Of a stretch of DNA of 30,584 bases, positions 22,101-30,247 are shown one piece after another. The DNA comes from a virus. Position 1 is the first letter of the stretch; each line of letters opens with the position of its first letter. Made by a program: the position numbers and the translations under genes. The notes below the pieces were generated by a model, which saw only the letters and a list, made by a program, of their open reading frames with translations, had not been told where the DNA came from and did no database searches. The DNA is taken from positions 1-30,584 of the IMG/VR virus record IMGVR_UViG_3300025030_000332, one strand, 5' to 3'.

Positions 22101-25100
22101 GAAGCGTGCTATTTCTAACAACGGATATATGAGTAGGGGGTTACTACTTGAAGCGTTAGAAAAAGGTGTGGATGTATCGCCCAGACTCATTCAGCTAATA
22201 CATAGCCATGTTTGGTGGGATGTGGTAAAAAGTGTCAAAGAGATAGCGTTTGAGGATTATGTTTACGATTTAGACATGAGACCCATAGGGAACTTCATGG
22301 TAGGGCATGGACTCATTGTTCACAACACCCACGAGGATGCCATTGTCGTCTCTGATTCTGCGGCGCAGAAATTCACGTCGCAGCACATGTCGCGCTTCGA
22401 CCTGCCCGTTGACGACACTACCGTACTTAACAAGAATAAATGGCTCGCCTATTTCGACAATAAAGTAACTCCGGCGCAGACTGATAAGCTCGATGCTAGC
22501 GGCATTGTAAAACCGGGAATGGAGGTTGGCAGCGGTGATTATCTGATAGCCGCCATGAGGGAGAATGTGATTAACCCTGAAGATGCGATGCTTGGTAAAC
22601 TCTCTAAAAAACTGGTAAAGCCATATCGGGATGTTTCTGTGCTTTGGGAGAAGGCAACTGCCGGACGCGTTGTGGACGTGGTGGTGAATCCGAAGTCGGT
22701 GACGATAACCGTTCGCACGGATGCGCCGCTGGTTATAGGAGATAAAATTACTAATCGCGAGGGAGGTAAGGGCGTGGTGGCCTCAATCTTGCCGGATGCC
22801 GAAATGCCGAAAGATAAGGATGGGAATCCTTATGAGGTCATTCTTAACCCTGCCACTGTGATGTCTCGTATGAACATAGGACAATTATTAGAAACTGCCG
22901 TTTCTAAGACAGCCACTCCCGACAAACCATACGTAGCGCCTCTGTTCCCTATCGGGAAAGAAGGTAATATTTCTAAAGAAGTAAAAAAGATACTTGATAA
23001 ACACGGCGTTAAAGAGACGGATGAAGTATACGACGCGTCCGGTAAGCGGGTGGGAGATATATTTGCCGGCAAGCAATACTTTTACAAGCTCGGAAAAACT
23101 ACCGACACAAACTATTCAGCCAGGGCGTTCCAGGGCAAATACGATGCCGATATGATGCCTGTGCGCGGCGGAGAAGAAGGGGCAAAAGGTATTGGTCTGC
23201 TCGATATATACGCCCTGTTGTCCCATAATGCGCGCAATATATTACGAGAGTCCGTTACGAGTAAGGCAGAATATAACCCTGAATATTTCAAAGCGATACA
23301 GATGGGCATGCCGTTGCCGCCTCCCAAGCCAACGTTCGCTTTTGAAAAATTTGTCAACTACCTTAAGGGTGCCGGGGTAAACGTCGAAAAAACCGGCGAC
23401 CGGTTAAAACTCTTGCCGTTCATAGATAAAGATGTCCTCCGGCTGTCATCCGGGAAGATAGATAATGCTAAGATGCTGAGGACAAAGGACCTGTCAGAAG
23501 AACAGGGGGGATTGTTTGATTTCAACAAGACCGGCGGAAAGACAGGGAATAAGTGGTCTCACATAGAACTGTCGGAACCGGTATTGAATCCACTCTTCGC
23601 CGAGCCTGCCAGGCGGCTACTTGGGTTGAGGGAGAAAGATTTGATCAACCTCCAAAACAACTCCGGCGGGAAAGTAGTTAAAGAAATGCTCTCTAAGATC
23701 GACGTAAACAAACGGCTTGAAGATCTGACAGGCGCCGTGGGAAATTTAAGCGGCGTCAAGAAAGACGATGCCGTTAAACAGATTAAATATCTGAAGGTTT
23801 TAAAGGAATCCAATATTACCCCCGCGGAAGCGTACACCATACAACACCTGCCAGTAATACCCCCCATCTTCCGCCCTATATATCCAACAGGAGATAATGG
23901 CAACATGAGGGTGGGCGATATAAATAATTTGTACAAACAGGTATTGTTGGTAAGTGGAGGGCTAGGCGATAAGACACTCGACGCCATGCCGGAGGAAGAA
24001 AAGAAATCGCTGAGACGCGAACTCTTTGGTTCTGTGAAGGCCTTACAGGGATTAGATAAACCTGTTTCAGGGAAAGATCTCAAGGGATTTATTGCAGCAA
24101 TCAAAGGCGATGTCCCCAAGGGGGGTTTCTTTCAATCTAAGCTGCTTAAGAAACAACAAGACATTGCCGGTAGGGCAACGATTGGGGGCGATCCATCACT
24201 GGGACTCGACGAGATTAAAATGCCCGAAGATATGGCTTGGACGCTATACGGGCCATTTGTTATCGGCGAACTGGTGAAGTCTGGCATGAAGATTATTGAC
24301 GCAGAGACTGAACTAAACAATAGAACAGACAAGGCGAAGTCGGTCTTGCTTATGATTATGAAGGATCGTCCTGTGCTATTGAACCGCGCGCCTACATTAC
24401 ACAAGTTTAACATCATGGCATTTAAACCGTCCATGCATCAGGGCAAGACGCTTCTGATACCGCCAATGGTAATGAAGCCTTACGGGGCAGATGTCGACGG
24501 AGATAGTATGCAAGTGCATGTGCCTGTTGGAGACATGGCTCGCCGTGAGGCGTTAAACAAAATGCTTCCCTCGCAAAACTTGTTTTCCATACTGGACAAG
24601 TCGCCACATTACGCGCCGTCAAATGAGGCGGTTTTTGGACTGTACCTTGGAACGAAGGAGAGAAAAGGTTCTTCGTTAAAAACCTATCAAAACACAGAGG
24701 ATGTCCTCAAGGATATAAACTCGAACCGCATACAGGTGACAGACCCGATACTCCTACAAAATATCAGAACTACGGCAGGAAACGTTAAGGTGAACACGGT
24801 GCTGCCGCCCGAGTTTAGAGATTACAACCGTATTATTACGAAGAAGACGCTGTCTGAGATATTAAAGCAGGTAGGACAAAAATATCCATCCGACTATGCG
24901 CGTATAGCAAAAGAGCTGAAAGACCTGGGCGATACATGGGCATTCAGCCCGGAAGCATCCTTATCATTTAAAGATTTTGAAGTGCCGGAGGTGCGCGACA
25001 GGATTCTATCTGATGCCGGTCGGATACTTGCAGGCAGGAAAATGAAAAAGGATGTAGACGTTATAGACGTATATACCAGCGCCCAGGATAAGTTGATCCC

Positions 25101-26601
25101 TGCCTTGATGGAGGAAGGAAAACAGAAGGAAAATAAGTTTTACGAATGGGCAGTGTCAGGGTCAAGGGGTAATCCTGTCCAATTCTCGTCTATTTGGGGC
25201 GCTCCTGTGCTGGTCACCGACCTTCAGGACAGGGTCATTCCGAGTCCGATAAAACGCAACTTCATAGAGGGCTTGCCGCCCGGTGAATACTTTACAAGCC
25301 TGTACGGCACGCGCAAGGGTATTACTGCAACAAAGACTGAGGTGCAGTTGCCAGGGGCGCTTGCTAAAGAATTGACGGCGTCTAATGTAGACCTGATTGT
25401 AACAATGCTTGATTGTGGAACGAGGAAAGGAATCGATCTTGATATATCAGACAGGGATGCCCTCGATAGATTGGCGGCTGTGGATATTCAGGGTTCATCT
25501 GGCGATATATTAATCAGAAGAAATACAATTATTACTTCCAGGGTTATCGATTCTCTGCGAAAGGGAGGTGTCCAGACGATAAAGGTCAGATCGGTTACTA
25601 CTTGTGAAGCCCCGAAGGGTGTATGCGCATCGTGCGCCGGCGTTCAGGAGGATGGTAAGCTCCCTGGTATAGGTGAGAATATCGGAGTAAAGCACTCCAT
25701 GTCCCTCGCCGAACCATTGACGCAAATGGCATTGAGCACGAAACACACCGCCGGTATTGGTTCTAAGGGAACGGGGATATCGGCAATAAAAACTATTCTC
25801 GAAATGCCGGCATCGGTGTACACAAAAGAAATTCTGGCGCAACAAGACGGCGTGGTTAGCGAAGTAAAGAAACTTCCAACGGGCGGACACATCGTCACGA
25901 TAACTGCAAATCCGAAATCTATAGAGGATTATTTGATACCTCCTGGTCATAGACTACTAAAAACTACCGGTTCTATCTCGCAGGGCGAACCCCTTACGGA
26001 TGGGACCCCAAACATTCAGGACTATGTTGCAATAAAAGGTATTGAAGCAGGACGTAACAAATTAACGGAAACGATCAGGGATTTCTACCACAGTGGCGGA
26101 AGACGCATTGACAGGAGGGTGCCTGAAACGGTTGCCCGCGGAATACTGAATTATGCAAAGGTGGTTTCCCCGGGTGATTTCGATTTGGTCGAAGGCGATG
26201 TAGTGGAATACAACCAGGCAGCACCCATGCAAACCAGGAAGGTTGTTTCGTTACCGCCTAGCCAGACGGTTGGATACAGACTCGCAGATTCGCATGGTAG
26301 GTTTTCCAAAGACACAAGAATAGATCGTGATATTGCCAAGTCATTGATCCGTTCTTCTAAATTTAAGAAGATCGGTGTTTATAAAGAGCCTGCTAAGCTG
26401 GAACCGGTAGCCTTTGGCATTAACAAAATACCTGTTATGAAGAAGGACTGGTTATCGAGGCTTGGGTTTAGGTATCTGTCCAACACTATTACTGAAGGGG
26501 CAGCAACCGGCATGGAATCTAATATCCATAGTATGAATCCGATACCTGCGCTGGCCTATGGCGCCGAGTTTGGGCAAGGAAAGGAATTTGACGTCTATTA
26601 A
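19150..26601 (+). CDS. Single-chain beta-beta' DNA-directed RNA polymerase with intein
   Basis: The 2483-residue ORF carries the beta subunit first: NGNEYSIANQIRLKPGVY, ANPLKFIEASNRVTAFGPGGIG, NVHPSHIGFIDTVRTQESD, VPFLSNNAGARANLGGKMGAQ, and REGGKGVVASILPDAEMP...NPATVMSRMNIGQ. The beta' part starts near residue 1430: GGLFDF...SHIELSEPVLNPLF, DRPVLLNRAPTLHKFNIMAFKP, and the catalytic GADVDGDSMQVHVP (Asp 1781, 1783, 1785). Later come SPIKRNFIEGLPPGEYFTSLYGTRKGI (trigger loop region) and a zinc site C2089, C2152, C2159, C2162. The N-terminal beta' zinc domain is absent. Residues 628-1059 are an intein, so the spliced enzyme is about 2051 residues. It should synthesise phage RNA, and sits between portal and sigma genes. 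AAAGGAGG precedes the ATG by 14 bases. Confidence 0.96.
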   Translation: MPDNTTWESIKTNLADGLRQVFPIIGKERDLHLEDIDIKDNKDAGDYASQKQAILNKTNWTVPVYGNLVLKDKEGKALEKSKTRLLSIPKLTNRNTLIYNGNEYSIANQIRLKPGVYTNTGDDGVTRSQFNVGKGANFSLWQEPTKGIFYIQFNQASIPLYPILKEIGVSDEDLASRWGKEVLDSNKNISDVKYKNAVIKVYNKLTYNKDEEKETPYDTARSELKNVLSAATLDPLVTKATLKKEYSSVTPDAIMDASRKILRINRGEEQPDDRESLIYKSVHGADDFIRESITKGARPVLWKVKNRLNSMYGKQDGAIIKNVFAPGTLSSPIYTNINISPLTSVAQDANPLKFIEASNRVTAFGPGGIGITFAVPEAVRNVHPSHIGFIDTVRTQESDKAGIDLQLAIGTKKTGNTLTIKLLDRDGKKVRQTLQELQGKTLALPGQQNNGKIEAVRDGKLVTVSPSDVDYTIYGPNRMFSDSTVLVPFLSNNAGARANLGGKMGAQALPLKYREKPLVQTAANKEGLTNEAIIGRKISAQSPVDGRITRVTDSEIEIADGSGKKHSVSLYDNYIVGNKTYLNHEPVVKEGDSVKAGQLLADSNYSKDGILAMGTNLRTIYVPYKGLSVSGDTMVLWVGEDGIGHFTSIREVPPVKGIRANALKTEDLVVKLHDIHSFIGHYADEEMVEVLTMDGTAVKATKSHSFISIDDDGVLHEIAPGDMIAGKTLLPVARPQLPLRDSVQTITLKTWTKNGREISLPVSEDVGFLFGMYVSEGSVLGGKKPKGICIAVTEEELLTKVVQILDSLSIPSAYYKRVREDGAVSGALHFHSASLTRFIVENCGRGAAKKRIPQILWSSNPAFVNGFISGYWSGDGTVGKLVAATTVSKELAEGICFLLASIGVRATYRTYKSLGIGFRRRPKAPMKDQHLISVFSHSLSMFPDIFLSRKNEALLELKAKFRSCGRDRVPVPAKDKKAVVAALGKRAISNNGYMSRGLLLEALEKGVDVSPRLIQLIHSHVWWDVVKSVKEIAFEDYVYDLDMRPIGNFMVGHGLIVHNTHEDAIVVSDSAAQKFTSQHMSRFDLPVDDTTVLNKNKWLAYFDNKVTPAQTDKLDASGIVKPGMEVGSGDYLIAAMRENVINPEDAMLGKLSKKLVKPYRDVSVLWEKATAGRVVDVVVNPKSVTITVRTDAPLVIGDKITNREGGKGVVASILPDAEMPKDKDGNPYEVILNPATVMSRMNIGQLLETAVSKTATPDKPYVAPLFPIGKEGNISKEVKKILDKHGVKETDEVYDASGKRVGDIFAGKQYFYKLGKTTDTNYSARAFQGKYDADMMPVRGGEEGAKGIGLLDIYALLSHNARNILRESVTSKAEYNPEYFKAIQMGMPLPPPKPTFAFEKFVNYLKGAGVNVEKTGDRLKLLPFIDKDVLRLSSGKIDNAKMLRTKDLSEEQGGLFDFNKTGGKTGNKWSHIELSEPVLNPLFAEPARRLLGLREKDLINLQNNSGGKVVKEMLSKIDVNKRLEDLTGAVGNLSGVKKDDAVKQIKYLKVLKESNITPAEAYTIQHLPVIPPIFRPIYPTGDNGNMRVGDINNLYKQVLLVSGGLGDKTLDAMPEEEKKSLRRELFGSVKALQGLDKPVSGKDLKGFIAAIKGDVPKGGFFQSKLLKKQQDIAGRATIGGDPSLGLDEIKMPEDMAWTLYGPFVIGELVKSGMKIIDAETELNNRTDKAKSVLLMIMKDRPVLLNRAPTLHKFNIMAFKPSMHQGKTLLIPPMVMKPYGADVDGDSMQVHVPVGDMARREALNKMLPSQNLFSILDKSPHYAPSNEAVFGLYLGTKERKGSSLKTYQNTEDVLKDINSNRIQVTDPILLQNIRTTAGNVKVNTVLPPEFRDYNRIITKKTLSEILKQVGQKYPSDYARIAKELKDLGDTWAFSPEASLSFKDFEVPEVRDRILSDAGRILAGRKMKKDVDVIDVYTSAQDKLIPALMEEGKQKENKFYEWAVSGSRGNPVQFSSIWGAPVLVTDLQDRVIPSPIKRNFIEGLPPGEYFTSLYGTRKGITATKTEVQLPGALAKELTASNVDLIVTMLDCGTRKGIDLDISDRDALDRLAAVDIQGSSGDILIRRNTIITSRVIDSLRKGGVQTIKVRSVTTCEAPKGVCASCAGVQEDGKLPGIGENIGVKHSMSLAEPLTQMALSTKHTAGIGSKGTGISAIKTILEMPASVYTKEILAQQDGVVSEVKKLPTGGHIVTITANPKSIEDYLIPPGHRLLKTTGSISQGEPLTDGTPNIQDYVAIKGIEAGRNKLTETIRDFYHSGGRRIDRRVPETVARGILNYAKVVSPGDFDLVEGDVVEYNQAAPMQTRKVVSLPPSQTVGYRLADSHGRFSKDTRIDRDIAKSLIRSSKFKKIGVYKEPAKLEPVAFGINKIPVMKKDWLSRLGFRYLSNTITEGAATGMESNIHSMNPIPALAYGAEFGQGKEFDVY
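21031..22326 (+). mobile_element. Intein with LAGLIDADG endonuclease, inside the beta region
   Basis: The intein runs 432 residues (628-1059 of the ORF). It starts SVSGDTMVLWV (block A with Ser1, not Cys1), has a TKSHSF block B, two LAGLIDADG helices (LFGMYVSEGS and FISGYWSGDGT) and ends YDLDMRPIGNFMVGHGLIVHN with the terminal His-Asn. The first residue after it is Thr. Removing it joins YVPYKGL to THEDAIVVSD, which aligns exactly with the invariant beta motif WEGYNYEDAI. Insertion in such an essential site is typical of inteins, because imprecise loss is lethal. Confidence 0.95.
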
Positions 26602-26653
26602 TCGTAGCGAACGGAATAACTCAACACAACTCTATTGTTAGGAGACTTGGAAA

Positions 26654-27481
26654 ATGTCAAAGAAGGCGTTGGATCCCAGCATTGTTTCGTTTTTTGGCGA
26701 GTTATCAAAACCCGAATATGATCCCATAAGAGACAGAGATACAGAAGCAGAGATCATAAAAAACTATCAAAGCAGAGACGATAAGGAGTTATTTCAAACG
26801 CTTATCAAAAAGAACCTGAGATATGTCGCCTCTATATCCAGAAAATACATGGACGGAGACGATCATGATATCGATATTTTTCACGCAGGCGTGCTTGGCT
26901 TAATAACAGCCATTCATAAGTACGACATAAACTCCCATTGCAAACTGATAACTTACGCCAGGGATTGGATTAAATACGAGATTGATAAATACAGGAGAGG
27001 CAAGTCAATCGTAGGATTAACGCATTATATGTGTTGGCATTTGCGGAAAATTGATGCCGCGATAGACGACCTAATGAAGGTGGGGATATCGTACGCAGAC
27101 GAAGCTGTCTCGTCCATTACCGGACTTCCCAGAAAAATGATTAATGCCGTGCAAAAAGCAAGGAAGACACAGTGTGTAATCGACTACCCATTAGACTGCA
27201 AAGAGGCCAATAGCGTTGGGTATTTCAGCCATAGAGACGAAGAATCTGAACCTATCGACTTTATGGTTAAAGGCGAGGATAGCGAGCGTCTGCACAATGC
27301 GATCAACGAATTACCCTCCGATGAGGCGCTCGTAATTCAAAAGCTGTATTTCGACGACGACAGCACTCGTGAATCATATAGAAGTGTAGCCAAAAAACTA
27401 GGCTGTTCGTATGAGCAGGTACGAAAGCTTAAAGTAAGCGCATTTGACAAAATAGCCCTTGCCTTCGCATCGAATAATTGA
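26654..27481 (+). CDS. Phage sigma-70 family factor
   Basis: AGGAG lies 9 bases before the ATG, and the gene starts 52 bases after the RNA polymerase. Residues about 42-115 match sigma region 2: DKELFQTLIKKNLRYVASISRKYM, DIFHAGVLGLITAIHKYD and KLITYARDWIKYEIDKY, the -10-binding and core-binding part. The C-terminal region 4 (INELPSDEALVIQKLYFDDDSTRESYRSVAKKLGCSYEQVRKLKVSAFDKIALAF) is a -35-reading helix-turn-helix. Region 1.1 is absent. It likely gives promoter specificity to the adjacent phage polymerase, or redirects the host core; the adjacency favours the first. Confidence 0.9.
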   Translation: MSKKALDPSIVSFFGELSKPEYDPIRDRDTEAEIIKNYQSRDDKELFQTLIKKNLRYVASISRKYMDGDDHDIDIFHAGVLGLITAIHKYDINSHCKLITYARDWIKYEIDKYRRGKSIVGLTHYMCWHLRKIDAAIDDLMKVGISYADEAVSSITGLPRKMINAVQKARKTQCVIDYPLDCKEANSVGYFSHRDEESEPIDFMVKGEDSERLHNAINELPSDEALVIQKLYFDDDSTRESYRSVAKKLGCSYEQVRKLKVSAFDKIALAFASNN

Positions 27482-27505
27482 CAAAGTCCTTAAGTCGAAT
27501 ACATT
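27478..27505 (+). promoter_or_regulatory. Rightward promoter of shared phage type
   Basis: TTGACA (27478-27483) overlaps the end of the sigma gene. A 16-base spacer ends in TCGAA, then TACATT (27500-27505). It would drive the structural-type genes from 27545. Confidence 0.75.
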
Positions 27506-27544
27506 TAAAGAAAATATTCTGATTAGAGAGAGAAAAAAATTTCT

Positions 27545-29536
27545 ATGGAAAATTTAGGTGTAAAACTACCAAACGACCCGTCTTTTTGGGACGAGATTAT
27601 TTTAAATGAGTTAGGGAGGAAGAGCCCGGAACTTGCCGCCGCTGTTGTGGCAACGGACATCAAAGAGTCTGATTATCCAAACGGTGATCTGACAGGCTTG
27701 ATTGTTGCCGCCAACGGAAGAGTGCTAATACCTCTTGTTGTGCGTGGGTTCCGATTAAAACCTCTCGATGTAATTATTTATGGTGATAAAATTATGGCGC
27801 TGTCTGAGAGGACAGCCAGTGACGCCATTTTCTCCCCATCGGTTTCGGGCGGCAAGCTCGTTAATCCACAGGATCTGCAAAGAAGCACTGATATTTCACG
27901 GCTGGTATCTCCGCCAGATTCTACTTCGGGCGGTTTTGCAACCCCATATAATTATAGCAATAAAATGGCGGGTTCGGGAATGTCGGTATTGGAAGCCCTG
28001 AAGATGGCAAGTGATTCAACTAAGGGCAGATTTGCCGCTGACTTGTCCAGTAATAGATTATTACTCACAAAGGTTGCCGAGTTGCTACCTTTTAAAGAAA
28101 TACTAGCCGAGATTACAAAAACTACTATAGAAAAATCAGCCTCGTGTGAAAAGCAGGATGTATTTTACATCAGGGATGTAGGCGGTACATATTATGTAAA
28201 TGGCATTGCAAAGAAGGCTGAAGAATTGACCGAACTGCCTGAAGATATAAATGCTTCGCTATTGTTGGCAGGCGAGGCGCTTATCGCGCCGGAAGACTCA
28301 AAGATAGACATGACGATCCTCACCAGGAAGGGCCTAAAACCTTTAAAAGACACAACCCTGGCAGACGTTGTATGTCGGGAAGGCGACTCAGTAAGCGGGG
28401 TCTTCCTGTCGAACGTTATATCGTTTGACCACAACCCTACCCATAAAGGGCTATTTTTGTCTAGAGACAGACAGTGGATATACCAGGAACATCTCACTGG
28501 CAGCTTCATCGAAGCATCCCTAATGTCAGAGAGTGATATCTATCAATACTGGAAGGAGAAATTGGGAGAGGTTGATGACGTTCCAAAGATAGGCGAATAC
28601 GGTACGTTTATCCTCGGTAGAAAAGCAATAGAACCATTCAAGGTAGTAAGTCTGTATAACGTATCAGGCTCAATCATAATGTCAGTTGCGGCATCGTCTG
28701 GGCAAAGATTGGTGGTGGAATATCGGAAGGAAGATGTTGATACCATTCCCAACCAACAGCCATTGATGGTGGCATCCGGTAATTTAGTATCAAAATATTT
28801 CCCAACAGACAGGGTCTATATAGTCAACCAACCTTATCGCTATGTATCCCTAAAGGCGCAAAGACATGGGGCGCGCACGCCGGAAGAGGCATTGACTGTC
28901 CCTTTAGATAGAGGAGACGGATGCGTTGTAACGATCAAGAAGGCGTCTGGCGGATACGTCGTTAGTAAAGATAGTAAATTTGAACGACAGCGTACCTCAG
29001 ACCTCTTACCATCAAAACTTGCCTGTCAATATGAACTGGCTATGTATGGAGTGGGAAGGAAACAGGCAGAAGTTTTAACAAATATATCTCCGGTGTCTTT
29101 CGTTATTAAAAAAGCTGCCGGTGAATTACCAACGAGACATAGCGGCGCCAAGCTTCCGGAGCCTGTGCCACAATCATATCCACGGCTTTTGACAAATAAT
29201 ACAGAACAGGGGCAGTTTATCGATCAGGGCACGTTGAATACGACCGCTATGCTGGACGATCCAGAAACATTAAACCTCCTGCTCACTATAGGTATGGGCA
29301 AGATGGACGATAAGGTACGGCAGTATGTCATATCGAACACCGGCGACATCCACGACCTGATTGACAAGTTGGGCAGGCTGCTCCTGATTGTAAGGACGTC
29401 TGAGAACACGGGGATATCAGAAAACGCCCTGAGCGATCTTGTCCGAAAACTGGACAGAACCGCTTGGGAATTGACTGATTTTAGCGGCAGGAAACAGACT
29501 GCTGAAAACAGAAAGGACGAGATTTTGGATGAATGA
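27545..29536 (+). CDS. Large hypothetical protein, possibly virion protein (663 aa)
   Basis: The ATG follows a purine-rich but weak ribosome site (AGAGAGAGA). The protein starts MENLGVKLPNDPSFWDEIILNELGRKSPELAAAVVATDI and is beta-rich through its middle (GLIVAANGRVLIPLVVRGFRLKPLDVIIYGDKIMAL), with a helical C-terminus (LDDPETLNLLLTIGMGKMDDKVRQYVI...LSDLVRKLDRTAWELTDF). No catalytic or membrane motif is recognised. Its own promoter, late position and size suggest a structural or virion-internal protein. Its stop overlaps the next ATG. Confidence 0.6.
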   Translation: MENLGVKLPNDPSFWDEIILNELGRKSPELAAAVVATDIKESDYPNGDLTGLIVAANGRVLIPLVVRGFRLKPLDVIIYGDKIMALSERTASDAIFSPSVSGGKLVNPQDLQRSTDISRLVSPPDSTSGGFATPYNYSNKMAGSGMSVLEALKMASDSTKGRFAADLSSNRLLLTKVAELLPFKEILAEITKTTIEKSASCEKQDVFYIRDVGGTYYVNGIAKKAEELTELPEDINASLLLAGEALIAPEDSKIDMTILTRKGLKPLKDTTLADVVCREGDSVSGVFLSNVISFDHNPTHKGLFLSRDRQWIYQEHLTGSFIEASLMSESDIYQYWKEKLGEVDDVPKIGEYGTFILGRKAIEPFKVVSLYNVSGSIIMSVAASSGQRLVVEYRKEDVDTIPNQQPLMVASGNLVSKYFPTDRVYIVNQPYRYVSLKAQRHGARTPEEALTVPLDRGDGCVVTIKKASGGYVVSKDSKFERQRTSDLLPSKLACQYELAMYGVGRKQAEVLTNISPVSFVIKKAAGELPTRHSGAKLPEPVPQSYPRLLTNNTEQGQFIDQGTLNTTAMLDDPETLNLLLTIGMGKMDDKVRQYVISNTGDIHDLIDKLGRLLLIVRTSENTGISENALSDLVRKLDRTAWELTDFSGRKQTAENRKDEILDE

Positions 29537-30246
29537 ATATCTTACATCCTGCGTGGCGCTTTATTTTGGCGCTGAGGGCAGTCGAAATAGACCCGCACAC
29601 AGAAGGTCTGCCACAGGACGGCGGATGTTGGACGTGGAATAAAACATCTAAACTACTTAGCGATATTATCTATGAAGATTGCGAATACGGTCGGGTCGGG
29701 TCGTTGGGTAATAATCTGGAATATAAGTATTTAGTCAGCGCTTACCGTTTTTTTAAACTTAAGACGCATAGGGTATATGCCGAGACGTATTTACTTGCTG
29801 GCGGAGACGAGATATGGCTTGCCTCTGCCCTCAATATAGAGCGTGGAGTATTAGACGCATACAAAAATGCGTTCTTTGATGTGTCTGTTTTTGAGAACGG
29901 AATAGACAAGCTGTCGTATATAAACACCATCAGCGATTACAGGGAGAGAGAAACCAAGAAGGAATGGACAAGAGGCGCTGATTATATTAAATGGCAGATG
30001 GGATTTAAGGTTGGCGTTGATGTTAAAAGCGTCCTGACTTCCTTACTGGCCGATGTGTACTATAAGCACAAGCAGTCGCCCGGCGACAAGGATTCTGCAA
30101 AGCTGTGCGACGTTGCATCCAAGATAGGCAAAGAGCTTATGGGCAACAAAGATGCTGACGATCTTAAAACTAAGATAGAGCAAATCTTGGCATTAGACGT
30201 AAAGCAGTTTAAATATAAAACCTTGGAAGAATTTAATAACGAGTAA
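29533..30246 (+). CDS. Hypothetical protein (237 aa)
   Basis: The ATG overlaps the upstream TGA (ATGA). The sequence opens MNILHPAWRFILALRAVEIDPHTEGL and includes helix-rich KYLVSAYRFFKLKTHRVYAETYLLAGGDEIWLASALNIERGVLDAYKNAFFDVSVF. The ALNIERGVLDAYKNAFFDV stretch resembles a helix-turn-helix followed by an alpha-helical region. The C-terminus is charged. I do not recognise the family; coupled translation implies it acts with the 663-residue protein. Confidence 0.62.
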   Translation: MNILHPAWRFILALRAVEIDPHTEGLPQDGGCWTWNKTSKLLSDIIYEDCEYGRVGSLGNNLEYKYLVSAYRFFKLKTHRVYAETYLLAGGDEIWLASALNIERGVLDAYKNAFFDVSVFENGIDKLSYINTISDYRERETKKEWTRGADYIKWQMGFKVGVDVKSVLTSLLADVYYKHKQSPGDKDSAKLCDVASKIGKELMGNKDADDLKTKIEQILALDVKQFKYKTLEEFNNE

Positions 30247-30247
30247 G

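Noticed and set aside
23559-24119. Leftward open frame opposite the RNA polymerase gene
   Set aside because: It lies antisense to a strongly conserved beta-beta' region and has no ribosome site; similar shadows in 19531-19998 and 25510-25950 were left out for the same reason.
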